The notes under the pieces were generated by a model. The model was not told the DNA's origin and ran no database searches. It was given only the letters and a program-made list of their open reading frames with translations. From Arenibacter sp. 6A1 (GTDB lineage Bacteria; Bacteroidota; Bacteroidia; Flavobacteriales; Flavobacteriaceae): a stretch of DNA of 64,000 bases. Numbering within the stretch: position 1 is the stretch's first letter; every line of letters starts with the position of its first letter. The DNA is taken from contig NZ_JAAXCQ010000013.1 in NCBI RefSeq assembly GCF_012272855.1, forward strand, positions 1 to 64,000, read 5' to 3'. Both the position numbers and the translations under genes were made by a program. Shown here one piece after another: positions 35,558-43,989 of this stretch.

Positions 35558-36161
35558 GGTTCAATTTTTTTAAGGACTTCTCAAAAAAGTTCGTGATCAA
35601 AAGACCGTGAGTGTTTTTTGGGAAATTGCGGTCTACATGGATCAAATTCCCAGTAGTTATTAATTCATAGGTGTCCACGACAGTACCCCTATTAATCTCA
35701 AATCTGGTAACGGTATTAAAAGTATAGGGCTCCTTCGAAAGGTTTATTTTGGAATCGACCTTAAGAACCTTCTGGACTAGTGAATATTGCAACAGGCGGT
35801 TATATACCCCGTCAGATTTTTTTTGTCTGTACAGGTCGTCTACAGAACTGTTTCCCAGCCATAAGGCCTTCTCTAAATTCTTTTTATAATTGCCAGCATC
35901 TATGTTATAGAAATAGGTGTGGAACAGTTCTAAATGGGACATTGCTTCCACGCTTAGGTTTTCTTTTTGTGAAACCAATTTTAATGGAATTACGCTCCCG
36001 TCCGTATTGATCATAAAGGCATTGTTAAGGGTGTCCCGATGCAGTTTTACCACAGATAAAATGGCAACAATACAAGTCACTGTGGTACCAATAACCATGG
36101 ACCATACGATAAAGCGGTTTTGGTTCAGGAGGCTGTAAATGTTTTTATAAGGTGTTTTCAT
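35547..36161 (-). CDS. traK: Conjugative transposon protein TraK
   Basis: The frame is open from 36290, but the internal ATG at 36161 (MKTPYKNIYSLLNQNRFIVW) gives the standard TraK N-terminus; product about 204 residues. One transmembrane helix (VIGTTVTCIVAILSVVKL) is followed by a periplasmic domain containing ELFHTYFYNIDAGNYKKNLE, KALWLGNSSVDDLYRQKKS and VVDTYELITTGNLI. TraK is the VirB8-like inner-membrane component of the transfer machine. Confidence 0.87.
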   Translation of the reverse strand: MKTPYKNIYSLLNQNRFIVWSMVIGTTVTCIVAILSVVKLHRDTLNNAFMINTDGSVIPLKLVSQKENLSVEAMSHLELFHTYFYNIDAGNYKKNLEKALWLGNSSVDDLYRQKKSDGVYNRLLQYSLVQKVLKVDSKINLSKEPYTFNTVTRFEINRGTVVDTYELITTGNLIHVDRNFPKNTHGLLITNFFEKSLKKLNHEN

Positions 36162-36210
36162 CTGTTCTGTTTTTTGATTAATAAGACAGCATATTATATT
36201 TAAAAGTGAC

Positions 36211-37053
36211 CTATCCACCACTAAAAAGTCTAAAAGTAAAAGAGATGGCCCTGCGGTATAATTTGAACTTAAGGAGCACAATAAATCCAATAGATGCCAA
36301 TTGTATCAGTGGTGCGTAATATCGACCACCCCAATCCGGACCGAACAGGCTGGGCCAAAAATTGGTGTTCACCTCGGTATAAAGGTTGTTAATAAAGATA
36401 TTTACCAAGAAAAAGGCCGGTACCAACATATAGACCCCTGCATAGAGTTTAAAAAAGTTGTAGGCCATTGACCTGAACTTTTCAAATACGGCCAAGCTGA
36501 TAACTAAAGGAAAAAAAGCCTGCATAATTCCCAACAAGAAAAATCGCTCTGCCAAAAATAACGGGTAGATAAAAAGGTCCAACAACCATAGGAACAAGCC
36601 AATAATGAAGGATACAAACCTTAATACGTACAAGGGAGTCACCAAGGACTCATATAACAGGGCCATGGCTTTTTTGGCGGCTTCCAAGGCACCCACATCC
36701 TGTTCAATGTCAATATCCTGCAACTGTAACGGGAGGAGTGCCGGAGCCGTGTCACGATATTGGGCCTCGATAGCTACCAAAATGTTGTCGAACACCCCTA
36801 GAACCTGTGTGGAAAAAATAACCAAAATGACCACTGTAAAATTCTTTGCCAGTTCTGTAGGGGTCAACCCCCAGGTGTAACCATCTTTGTTCGCAACCCC
36901 TTCATTGTATTTTTTTAAGATATTGATGAGAAAAAATAATAAAGCTAAAGTCTTCATACCCGTAATAGTATATTGCGAGAACTCACTGTTTTTCACCATC
37001 TGAAAAACGGTATCTACATATTCTAGCCCTATTCCTAAAAAAATATCTGACAT
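36211..37053 (-). CDS. traJ: Conjugative transposon protein TraJ
   Basis: A 280-residue multi-pass membrane protein with about five to six hydrophobic helices (for example MKTLALLFFLINILKKY, FTVVILVIFSTQVLGVFDNI, LFLWLLDLFIYPLFLAE, IMQAFFPLVISLAVF, GVYMLVPAFFLVNIFINNLY). Length, topology and position match TraJ, the VirB6-like channel protein of Bacteroidetes elements. Its ATG shares one base with the TraI stop (TAATG), so the two are translationally coupled. Confidence 0.85.
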   Translation of the reverse strand: MSDIFLGIGLEYVDTVFQMVKNSEFSQYTITGMKTLALLFFLINILKKYNEGVANKDGYTWGLTPTELAKNFTVVILVIFSTQVLGVFDNILVAIEAQYRDTAPALLPLQLQDIDIEQDVGALEAAKKAMALLYESLVTPLYVLRFVSFIIGLFLWLLDLFIYPLFLAERFFLLGIMQAFFPLVISLAVFEKFRSMAYNFFKLYAGVYMLVPAFFLVNIFINNLYTEVNTNFWPSLFGPDWGGRYYAPLIQLASIGFIVLLKFKLYRRAISFTFRLFSGG

Positions 37054-37634
37054 TAGTATTTGGTTTCTCTATTGTTCATTTTGTCCTGCATCTCCCTAAA
37101 AGCAATAATTTCTCGGTACCGTCGGGTCTTAGTTTCTATCTCTGCCACCATTTCTTTGGATTCAAGTTCTTTTTTCTTCAAGATCGAAGCGCGTTCGGCA
37201 TCCGTCATTCTTAGATTATCACTTGATAGTACCACCTCTATATATTCCATTCCCATTAAGGAATTTTCTATGATGTCGCTGAAGGATTCCGAGATCCGGG
37301 TGACTTCATGGGGTTTTATGTAGGTAGATTGGAAAATCTCCCTCAGATCATCCTGAACTATATCGAATAGGCGCTGATGGCTAAGCGCCAGTTCTTTTAC
37401 AGCCCTTAGTTGTTTGATTACATTATTGACCTTATCCACGTTCTCTTTCTGTTGTTGTAGAAATTTTACGGTCTTTAATAATTGTGAGGTCTGCTTTCCC
37501 GATTCCAACAAGGATTTCGTAAAGGAGATAAAATTGGTGTTGTCATAAACAGGTAGGCCCTGTGCGCTAGCATCGACATTCGTCAGTAGGATCAATGTTG
37601 TGAACACAAGGAGTGTCTTGATTTTAGGTTTCAT
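37053..37634 (-). CDS. traI: Conjugative transfer protein TraI/TrbJ-like (VirB5-type)
   Basis: A 193-residue exported protein (LLVFTTLILLTNVDASAQG signal) that is otherwise mostly helical and coiled (TVKFLQQQKENVDKVNNVIK, ELESKEMVAEIETKTRRYRE). It occupies the TraI position between TraG and TraJ. Such VirB5/TrbJ-like periplasmic proteins are minor pilus or channel parts. The name comes mostly from gene order; the sequence itself is low in diagnostic motifs. Confidence 0.7.
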   Translation of the reverse strand: MKPKIKTLLVFTTLILLTNVDASAQGLPVYDNTNFISFTKSLLESGKQTSQLLKTVKFLQQQKENVDKVNNVIKQLRAVKELALSHQRLFDIVQDDLREIFQSTYIKPHEVTRISESFSDIIENSLMGMEYIEVVLSSDNLRMTDAERASILKKKELESKEMVAEIETKTRRYREIIAFREMQDKMNNRETKY

Positions 37635-37670
37635 TTTTCTCTGGATTTAATGGTTACTGTTTAATTCGGA

Positions 37671-40073
37671 TTATGACTGTTTCGTAAAAAGCTGTATGGC
37701 CTTTTCCATGTCCTTATGTTCGTTATAGAGCGCCATGATGGTTTCGTTTTCGGCCCCATCGGTTAAATAGGCTGCATAAACCTCTTTGGGTACTTCCAAT
37801 CTGAATATGTTGCTTTCCTTTCCGATCTTGATGAACATTTCGGTATACCTTCGGGATCCCGTGAGGTTGTTCCTAATAGATTTTAACTGGTTCAGGTCAT
37901 GGCTGGAGAGGTTTAACCGATTTTTTAGTTCCCCATACCCTTTTTCATTGTTAAGGCTATAGATGACCTGGGTGTTTTCTAATATGCTTGCGGAGGTGGA
38001 ATTGTTTGGCAATTGGTTAATCGATTGAAGGATGATCCCTATGGACCCGTTTTGTTTTCGGATGGCCTGATAATAGAACTCTACACTCTCAAGGACATTC
38101 TCAAACTTGAGCTGTTTGGCGAACTCATCGAATAGGATAATGCCCTTTTCTGAGCGGTTTTTCCAGATAGTCTGTTGGATGGCAGATTTTATCAGCTTCA
38201 ACATCACCGAGAGGATTTCCTTATTGTCCCTTACTTCGTCTAGTTCAAAAACGATCAATCTCTTATCTTCAATTTTATAGGTTTGGTCCTCACTGACCTC
38301 GAAAAGAAAACTGTACAGTCCATTCCCTACATATTCTGACATGATGTGCAAGAAGGCCGGGATGTTGAAATATTCTGATTGTATTTTAAGGTTGGTTAAC
38401 AGCGTTTTTTGATGCAGTTCAATAAATTGGTAAAAACTATCCAAGGAATGTTCTTCACCGACATGTTGATAGTAGTATCGAAGTATTTTCTTAATGGAGA
38501 CGGACTGTTCTTTACTAGCTTTTTGGTACGAAGCCAAAAGTTCAAAAAGAAAAATAGATAGGTCCTCTAAGCGGTCTGGACTTAGGTCTTCTTGGGAATT
38601 AATATAAAAAGGATTGATGCCAAGACTCTTGCCATTTTCATATCTCAATACGGTATAGTGCCCAGGATATAACCGTGCAAATTTGGTGTAGGATCCTCCA
38701 AGGTCGATAATGACTAGGCGAACCCCGTTTTCAAAATATTGTCGAAGTATGTTGTTCGCCAAGAATGATTTGCCTTCTCCGGTAGGGGCGAAAATGGCAA
38801 AATTTCGGGCCTTAATGCGCTTTTTATTTACATCCCAGACATCTTTTAAGACAGGGATATTATGTACCCGGTCATTAAAAATGATTCCTGTTGCATCGGA
38901 TTTGTAGTTGCTGTTATTTATAGTAAGGCATAGGGCATGCTTTAAGTCGGTCACGTAAAGGTCTAGGTTTGAAAAATTGGAGGAAAAACAGAAATAGCTG
39001 TTTAGAATATAGTTTTTACGTTCCTCGCCCCTAGGGTAGTAAGGGGATATATCGAGCTCCTTAAGCTCGGTCCTTATTTTAGAGCCTATTTCTTCTAGGT
39101 GTTTTTTCTCTCTATCCCAATAGATGATGTTTAAATGTCCCCTGATAATTCGGGAACTGTCATCACTATTGATCTGCTGTAAGATGTGCTGGACCTTGGT
39201 AAGGGTTACCTTGTTTTGGGAGCCAAAATTAGAGCTTTTGCTCAGTTCCTCTATTTTTTTGTCCAGGATTTTACGCCATTTATGTTTGTCATCCAGATAA
39301 ATGATTTGATTTACGAAATGGTTTTCGTTCAAGGTAAGACCAATACCATCTATAAATCCCTGATGGAAAACAAAATCGTCCGAGGTAAATTGTGCATTGG
39401 TCTTACTGCTCTGGACACTTTCCCCAAAACACAGCTCGCTATTTATGGCCAATACATCAAAATAGTTATCTCCGATGCTAACCTTCGATCTTTCTAAAAG
39501 GATGTCGGTATCGAAATCCTCATTGAAACCATTAAAGTAATTATCGGTAACCATTAGGATTTCCTTGGAGTGCAATGGTTTAAAAATTAATTTACGGCTA
39601 TTGTTGAGAAAAGATACGGCATCGCTTACACAAGCGATAAAATTTTTTACCTGGTGGTCCGCGTCGATATGAATCTCTTTGGGCACCTTTCGAAATGGGT
39701 TTACATATTTGGCATTGTTCAACGTTTTATTTTTGGAAAGGATGAAAAATAAGAAGCACCGATGCTCCATATACTCGCGACCTTTGAAATGTTGATGCGT
39801 TGCCTTTTCCAAAAAACTACTATTGGGCAACTTTTCGGAGGAGTACTTTTTTTTGATATAAACGTCCTGTTTATGGATAACCATTCCTGTGGGCAGCGAT
39901 TTTATGGCCTGAAACCAGGTTCCATGGATATCCTCAAAATCCTTTTCTGAAAGGGAATAGATTTCCGGTAACAATCCCTCATAACACAATACCAGATTGC
40001 CATTATTGGCAAAAACCAAATTTGATTGGATATCCGCAATGGGATGACAGGCAAAAAGATCAATCTTTTCCAT
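37671..40073 (-). CDS. traG: Conjugation system ATPase TraG (VirB4-like)
   Basis: An 800-residue ATPase powering the mating channel. The N-terminal ~400 residues form the VirB4-type domain (GMVIHKQDVYIKKKYSSEKL, REYMEHRCFLFFILSKNKTL). The C-terminal part has Walker A APTGEGKSF and Walker B GIILFDEFAKQL, followed by QAIRKQNGSIGIILQSINQL, typical of TraG/VirB4. Its start overlaps the TraF stop by 14 bases. It is complete and should be functional. Confidence 0.93.
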   Translation of the reverse strand: MEKIDLFACHPIADIQSNLVFANNGNLVLCYEGLLPEIYSLSEKDFEDIHGTWFQAIKSLPTGMVIHKQDVYIKKKYSSEKLPNSSFLEKATHQHFKGREYMEHRCFLFFILSKNKTLNNAKYVNPFRKVPKEIHIDADHQVKNFIACVSDAVSFLNNSRKLIFKPLHSKEILMVTDNYFNGFNEDFDTDILLERSKVSIGDNYFDVLAINSELCFGESVQSSKTNAQFTSDDFVFHQGFIDGIGLTLNENHFVNQIIYLDDKHKWRKILDKKIEELSKSSNFGSQNKVTLTKVQHILQQINSDDSSRIIRGHLNIIYWDREKKHLEEIGSKIRTELKELDISPYYPRGEERKNYILNSYFCFSSNFSNLDLYVTDLKHALCLTINNSNYKSDATGIIFNDRVHNIPVLKDVWDVNKKRIKARNFAIFAPTGEGKSFLANNILRQYFENGVRLVIIDLGGSYTKFARLYPGHYTVLRYENGKSLGINPFYINSQEDLSPDRLEDLSIFLFELLASYQKASKEQSVSIKKILRYYYQHVGEEHSLDSFYQFIELHQKTLLTNLKIQSEYFNIPAFLHIMSEYVGNGLYSFLFEVSEDQTYKIEDKRLIVFELDEVRDNKEILSVMLKLIKSAIQQTIWKNRSEKGIILFDEFAKQLKFENVLESVEFYYQAIRKQNGSIGIILQSINQLPNNSTSASILENTQVIYSLNNEKGYGELKNRLNLSSHDLNQLKSIRNNLTGSRRYTEMFIKIGKESNIFRLEVPKEVYAAYLTDGAENETIMALYNEHKDMEKAIQLFTKQS

Positions 40074-40344
40074 AGGTAAGGGATGTTGATTTTTTATTAC
40101 TGATAATTTTTGAAAATACCCTCTTTAACAGGAATGGATATTGGGTATTTGTTATCCTGGTCAAGGCTATATATATGATTGCATTGAATATTAATAAACT
40201 TAGGATTACGGTGAGGCTGAAGGAGAATATAATAACCATTAATGAACCGATTATTGAAAGTATCTGTAGGGCGAAAAATGATATGGGCAAGCCGAAGATC
40301 AGCGCTCTTTTCCGAATGTTTCTGTATACCTCAAATTTTTTCAT
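40060..40344 (-). CDS. traF: Conjugative transposon protein TraF (DUF4133)
   Basis: A 94-residue protein with two hydrophobic helices (IGSLMVIIFSFSLTVILSLL and the neighbouring LPISFFALQILSI). It starts MKKFEVYRNIRKRALIFGLP, a pattern typical of TraF, the VirB3-like partner of the VirB4 ATPase. It overlaps the start of traG by 14 bases. Confidence 0.85.
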   Translation of the reverse strand: MKKFEVYRNIRKRALIFGLPISFFALQILSIIGSLMVIIFSFSLTVILSLLIFNAIIYIALTRITNTQYPFLLKRVFSKIISNKKSTSLTYGKD

Positions 40345-40424
40345 CAGTTAGTGTTTATTAGGGTTCAGCTTTAATTTGTCATTACACATCTCGGTCGGAA
40401 TCAAGATTTGGTTGATTCATTTTA

Positions 40425-40712
40425 TTAGACTACAATTCCTATTAAGTAGGTGAAGATGCCAACTACAGCGCCAGCAATAAGGACAAAGACCAATACCCGG
40501 GTGATACCCTTTTTTAGATCTGCGTTTTCTCCAAAAAAATGTCCGGCGTTGAACAAGAACCCTATAAGGAAAATGACTCCAAGGATAATTGGAAAGATGG
40601 TTCTGATGGTGTCGGAAACATCGTTAACAGAGTCTTCTATGCCCCCAATTTGAGCGAAAGACGGTGCCGTTGCCAAGAGGGACAGTAAAAGTGATTTACT
40701 AAATTTTTTCAT
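40425..40712 (-). CDS. traE: Conjugative transposon protein TraE (DUF4134)
   Basis: A 95-residue protein from the ATG at 40712 (MKKFSKSLLLSLLATAPSFA, a signal peptide); an ATG 18 bases upstream would add only a hydrophilic extension. Two helices (IFPIILGVIFLIGFLFNAGH and VLVFVLIAGAVVGIFTYLIG) follow. This is the VirB2/pilin-like TraE that opens the tra operon. The operon promoter should lie in 40713-40860, shared with the divergent amidase gene. Confidence 0.88.
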   Translation of the reverse strand: MKKFSKSLLLSLLATAPSFAQIGGIEDSVNDVSDTIRTIFPIILGVIFLIGFLFNAGHFFGENADLKKGITRVLVFVLIAGAVVGIFTYLIGIVV

Positions 40713-40822
40713 GACTATGTGGTTTTTCAAGCCGGCTCATAAGTAAGGGGAAGGACGACTTATGGATTATTGTTTATTGAATTTCTAAAGGATTGGCTAG
40801 AATGATGGGAATCGAATAAAAT

Positions 40823-40842
40823 TTAACATTTTAAAGTGTTAA
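40823..40842. promoter_or_regulatory. Near-perfect 20-base palindrome between traE and the amidase gene
   Basis: TTAAC...GTTAA with 9 of 10 matching pairs (TTAACATTTT/AAAGTGTTAA), in the 150-base divergent region between the tra operon and the amidase gene. Position and symmetry fit a shared operator controlling both transcripts; the regulator is unknown. Confidence 0.4.
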
Positions 40843-40915
40843 AAATTAATGTATTGGAGGTGAATTGGGTAAATCGATGAATATTGTGCAACACGCATTA
40901 AATATTTACCGAGTT

Positions 40916-41572
40916 ATGAAGCGATTTTGGATAGTTTGTTTTGGGTTTGGATTATTCCTTGGTATTAGACCCGGTTTGGCACAACAGCACAAGTCACCTT
41001 TAATCATCTTGGATCCAGGACATGGGGGAATAGACTCAGGGGCAATTGGCGTAAATGGGATCATGGAAAAGGATGTTGTTCTTGCGGTAGGGGAGGAAGT
41101 CCTCCGTTTAAATAAGGAGTTATATGGCAACCAATTGGAAATTTATTTAACCAGGTATTCTGATACTTTAATTTCCTTAGGCGATCGGACCAAACTGGCA
41201 AAAGCTTTGGGTCCAAGTGTTTTTGTTTCTATCCATTGCAATCAAGCAATTAGGAAAAAGGCACAAGGTGTTGAAGTCTATATACAGCATCCTCACATTA
41301 AAATGGATCCGAAGCTTCTAATAGAATCGGAAGACTTGGCACGAACAATTTTATTGGAGTTCGATAATGCCCTAGGCTTTAAAATAAGAGGAAGGAAGTA
41401 TGCCAATTTTCAAGTTTTGAGGGAAACCCAATTTACATGCCCAGCCGTTCTTCTAGAACTTGGATTTTTGTCCAATTCAGAAGAAGCTATGCACAGTATG
41501 AAAAAATCGAGTATTTCAGGGTATGCCATGGCTATACTTCAAACTTTGATAGAGGTTGTTGGTAAGTCTTAG
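40916..41572 (+). CDS. N-acetylmuramoyl-L-alanine amidase (Amidase_3)
   Basis: The frame opens at 40865, but the ATG at 40916 gives a signal peptide (MKRFWIVCFGFGLFLGIRPG, then LAQQ) and is preferred; product about 218 residues. Zinc-site motifs are DPGHGGIDSG (His), MEKDVV (Glu) and SIHCN (His), and the catalytic Glu lies in LLELGFLSN. It cleaves the peptide from muramic acid in peptidoglycan. Divergent from traE, it is likely the element's cell-wall opening enzyme for assembly of the mating channel, a role that lysozyme-like proteins play in other elements. Confidence 0.9.
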   Translation: MKRFWIVCFGFGLFLGIRPGLAQQHKSPLIILDPGHGGIDSGAIGVNGIMEKDVVLAVGEEVLRLNKELYGNQLEIYLTRYSDTLISLGDRTKLAKALGPSVFVSIHCNQAIRKKAQGVEVYIQHPHIKMDPKLLIESEDLARTILLEFDNALGFKIRGRKYANFQVLRETQFTCPAVLLELGFLSNSEEAMHSMKKSSISGYAMAILQTLIEVVGKS

Positions 41573-41991
41573 GAAGGCAAATATTATAATCAAATCTTGT
41601 TTGTTCTTTAAGAGGCATAGCTTTCTTTGTTTTGAGAAAAAAGACCCCAAGATTTCTATATTTTGGAGTTAAGTAAAACTTTGGAAAACTCCCGTTATTG
41701 GATTTTTAATGCTTCTAATATGTAAATTCTAGCAAAAATCCTCCTTTCTGTTTGTGGTTAATCCGTAAAACATCGCTTTCGGATATTAGAATCAAGTGTT
41801 TTTATTGAATTACAGCTTCTCCATAATTCTAAAAAGTTTTAAACTTAAACAGCTTAGTTTTTAATGTTTTGAATGATATGTCATGGTCCTTTTAGAGAGA
41901 GATGGCCAGGATAGTTAAACTAACAAACACTTAATATTCGCTTAATGCCATACTATTAGCAGTCCTAAGATAAAAAAAATGAAAATTCATA
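41573..41991. other. Gene-free stretch between the conjugative element and locus 2
   Basis: About 420 AT-rich bases after the amidase. No integrase fragment, tRNA or direct-repeat boundary was recognised, so the right end of the element cannot be fixed here. The end of the stretch runs into the ECF-type site upstream of the GH123-like gene. Confidence 0.4.
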
Positions 41992-41993
41992 TA

Positions 41994-42018
41994 GGGTAAA
42001 TTCTATTTTATACGTACC
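41994..42018 (+). promoter_or_regulatory. ECF-type promoter-like site upstream of the GH123-like gene
   Basis: GGGTA (41994-41998), 14 bases, CGTACC (42013-42018), inside the larger shared context TTCATATAGGGT...CGTACCTA that recurs almost unchanged at 57163-57199 and partly at 46286-46318. The ATG is 190 bases downstream, leaving a long leader. It probably binds the locus-2 ECF sigma factor. Confidence 0.65.
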
Positions 42019-42207
42019 TAATGTTAATAGGTATATTGATCAAATTGAATATAAAAATAATTAGAGCAGATCAGGCTGTGAAAGATGAGATTTAAACGGC
42101 ATGATGTTTTTTTTAGTTGTAAAATATTTTGAAGATGATAAGATGCAACTTAAAAATAAAAACAATAAAGCTTTAAGATGATGCTGAAAAAATACTAAAT
42201 AATATAT

Positions 42208-43989
42208 ATGAAAATTATAAAATTTGTTTTGTTTTGTTTTGTTTTCGTTTTTTTTGTTAGTTGTCAAAAAGAAAAGAAGTTTGGTATGCCTAATACTTTT
42301 GATGAACCTATAGATCCATCACCAATTAAAGATGAAAATTGGGATGCGGTTCCAAATGGATTGCAAGCTTCAGTAACATCAACCAACATCCGATTTGTAA
42401 AAAGTGTGATTCCTAAATTAGAGCAGAAAACAACTTGGACGGGTGATGCTTGGAAGGGGGAGCGTATTTCTAGTCAATTGGTTTTATGGAGTAATGATTC
42501 CATTAATCTTGTTACAACTGAAATTTCAGATTTTAAATCAGATACAGGACAGACCTTACCCTCTAGTATTGCTAAGGCACGTTTCGTGAAATATGTAATT
42601 ACAGATGAGTTTGCTGGAGGTTGTGGTTACAGAAAACCGGAGGACTTTGCATCTTCTCTGGCTGCCGACGCCTTAGATGATGTGAGTTCGTATGCTGTAA
42701 AAGAAAGAGAAACCAGACCATTATGGATTACCATTGATGTCCCTAGCGATGCTGAATCTGGAACTTATAAAAGTACAGTAACCATTAATATTGAAGGGCA
42801 GAAATCAAAAACCTTTGAATTCACCCTGAATGTTATTGATATGATTCTCCCGCCAGGAGTCGAATGGGATTTTCATTTAGACTTATGGCAAAATCCATAT
42901 GCTGTTGCTCGTTTTCATAATGTTGAACCTTGGTCGAAAGAGCATTGGGACTTGTTGAAGCCTTTGATGAAACGATTGGCAGATGCAGGTCAAAAAGTTA
43001 TCACTGTATCGCTTAACAAACGTCCATGGGGCGGACAAACTTTTGACCAATTTGAAGCTATGGTCGATTGGAGAAAGAAAGCTAATGGGACTTGGGAGTA
43101 CGATTTTTCCATATTTGATAACTGGGTAGATTTTATGATGGATCTTGGAGTTAAAAAACAAATAAGTTGTTATTCCATGGTGCCTTGGGGTAACGAATTT
43201 TATTATTTTGATGAAGCTAAAAATAAGGAAATAAAGATTAAAGCGGCTCCAGGAACAAAAGAATATGAGGAGTTATGGGTTCCTTTTTTAACCGAGTTTA
43301 AAAAACATTTGGTTGATAAAGGCTGGAATAACATTACGAGAATTTCAATGGATGAGCGTGGTCCGGAAGAAATGAAAGCCATGTTGACATTGCTTGATCA
43401 ACACGCACCGGAATTTGGGGTGTCATTTGCTGATAATCATAAAAGTTACAAGTTGTACCCCGATGAACTAAAGGATATGTCGGTCGCTTTTGGTCACCCT
43501 GTTGATCACGAAGACTTATTGAAAAGAAGAGCTAATGACTTTATAAGTACACACTATGTATGTTGTTCAGATGGATTTCCAAATACCTTCACTTTCTCAC
43601 CCCCTGTGGAAGGTGTGTTTATTGGTTGGTACACAATGGCTGCAGATTTTGATGGTTTTTTGCGTTGGGCCTATAACAGTTGGGTAGAAAACCCTTTGCA
43701 GGATTCCCGCTTTAGAGCTTGGCCTGCGGGAGATACTTATATTGTGTATCCAGACAATAGAAGCTCAATTCGATTTGAATCCTTGCATGACGGTATTGAA
43801 GATGCCGAAAAAATCAGAATACTAAGAAAGGTGTTAAAAGACAAGAACATGCTTGATGATCTAGACTATTTGAATATGGTGGTTGCTCAATTTAATATTA
43901 CAACTAGTCCTGAAGATGGAGTAGAAGCTATGATTGAAAATGGTAAAAACGTATTAAATAGTTTAGCTGAAAAATTAGAGAAACACTAA
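42208..43989 (+). CDS. GH123-like lipoprotein (DUF4091), putative N-acetyl-hexosaminidase
   Basis: A 593-residue lipoprotein with lipobox FVSC (Cys about 19). The N-terminal part has the beta-sandwich segment VPSDAESGTYKSTVTINIEG. The catalytic barrel contains ISMDERGPEEM with an Asp-Glu pair at about residues 382-383; this is the Asp-Glu arrangement used by GH123 N-acetyl-beta-galactosaminidases in substrate-assisted catalysis. The end (WVENPLQDSRFRAWPAGDTY, then RFESLHDGIEDAEKIRILRK) is typical of DUF4091/GH123. An ECF-type site lies 190 bases upstream. Its presence suggests amino-sugar residues in the locus-2 substrate. Substrate not proven. Confidence 0.78.
   Translation: MKIIKFVLFCFVFVFFVSCQKEKKFGMPNTFDEPIDPSPIKDENWDAVPNGLQASVTSTNIRFVKSVIPKLEQKTTWTGDAWKGERISSQLVLWSNDSINLVTTEISDFKSDTGQTLPSSIAKARFVKYVITDEFAGGCGYRKPEDFASSLAADALDDVSSYAVKERETRPLWITIDVPSDAESGTYKSTVTINIEGQKSKTFEFTLNVIDMILPPGVEWDFHLDLWQNPYAVARFHNVEPWSKEHWDLLKPLMKRLADAGQKVITVSLNKRPWGGQTFDQFEAMVDWRKKANGTWEYDFSIFDNWVDFMMDLGVKKQISCYSMVPWGNEFYYFDEAKNKEIKIKAAPGTKEYEELWVPFLTEFKKHLVDKGWNNITRISMDERGPEEMKAMLTLLDQHAPEFGVSFADNHKSYKLYPDELKDMSVAFGHPVDHEDLLKRRANDFISTHYVCCSDGFPNTFTFSPPVEGVFIGWYTMAADFDGFLRWAYNSWVENPLQDSRFRAWPAGDTYIVYPDNRSSIRFESLHDGIEDAEKIRILRKVLKDKNMLDDLDYLNMVVAQFNITTSPEDGVEAMIENGKNVLNSLAEKLEKH

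Larger units (their letters stand above)
6582..41572. mobile_element. Integrative conjugative element (conjugative transposon), with split core and PUL cargo; boundaries approximate
   Basis: Genes typical of Bacteroidetes conjugative transposons occur in two blocks. The left plus-strand block has RteC, excisionase-like HTH, replication ATPase, SSB, BfmA/BtgA, relaxase and coupling protein. The right minus-strand block has TraE-F-G-I-J-K-M-N and a divergent peptidoglycan amidase. Between them lie about 17 kb of cargo with a toxin-antitoxin pair and a SusC/SusD locus. The coordinates given are simply the outermost element-type genes; no integrase, flanking tRNA or direct repeat was found, so the true ends are not located and may lie outside the window. 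TraL, TraO, TraP and TraQ were not seen, so present mobility is uncertain. Confidence 0.75.

Noticed and set aside
6582-41572. Fixing exact ends of the conjugative element by direct repeats or a tRNA
   Set aside because: No tRNA, integrase or convincing long direct repeat was found at either side, so only the outermost element-type genes are given.
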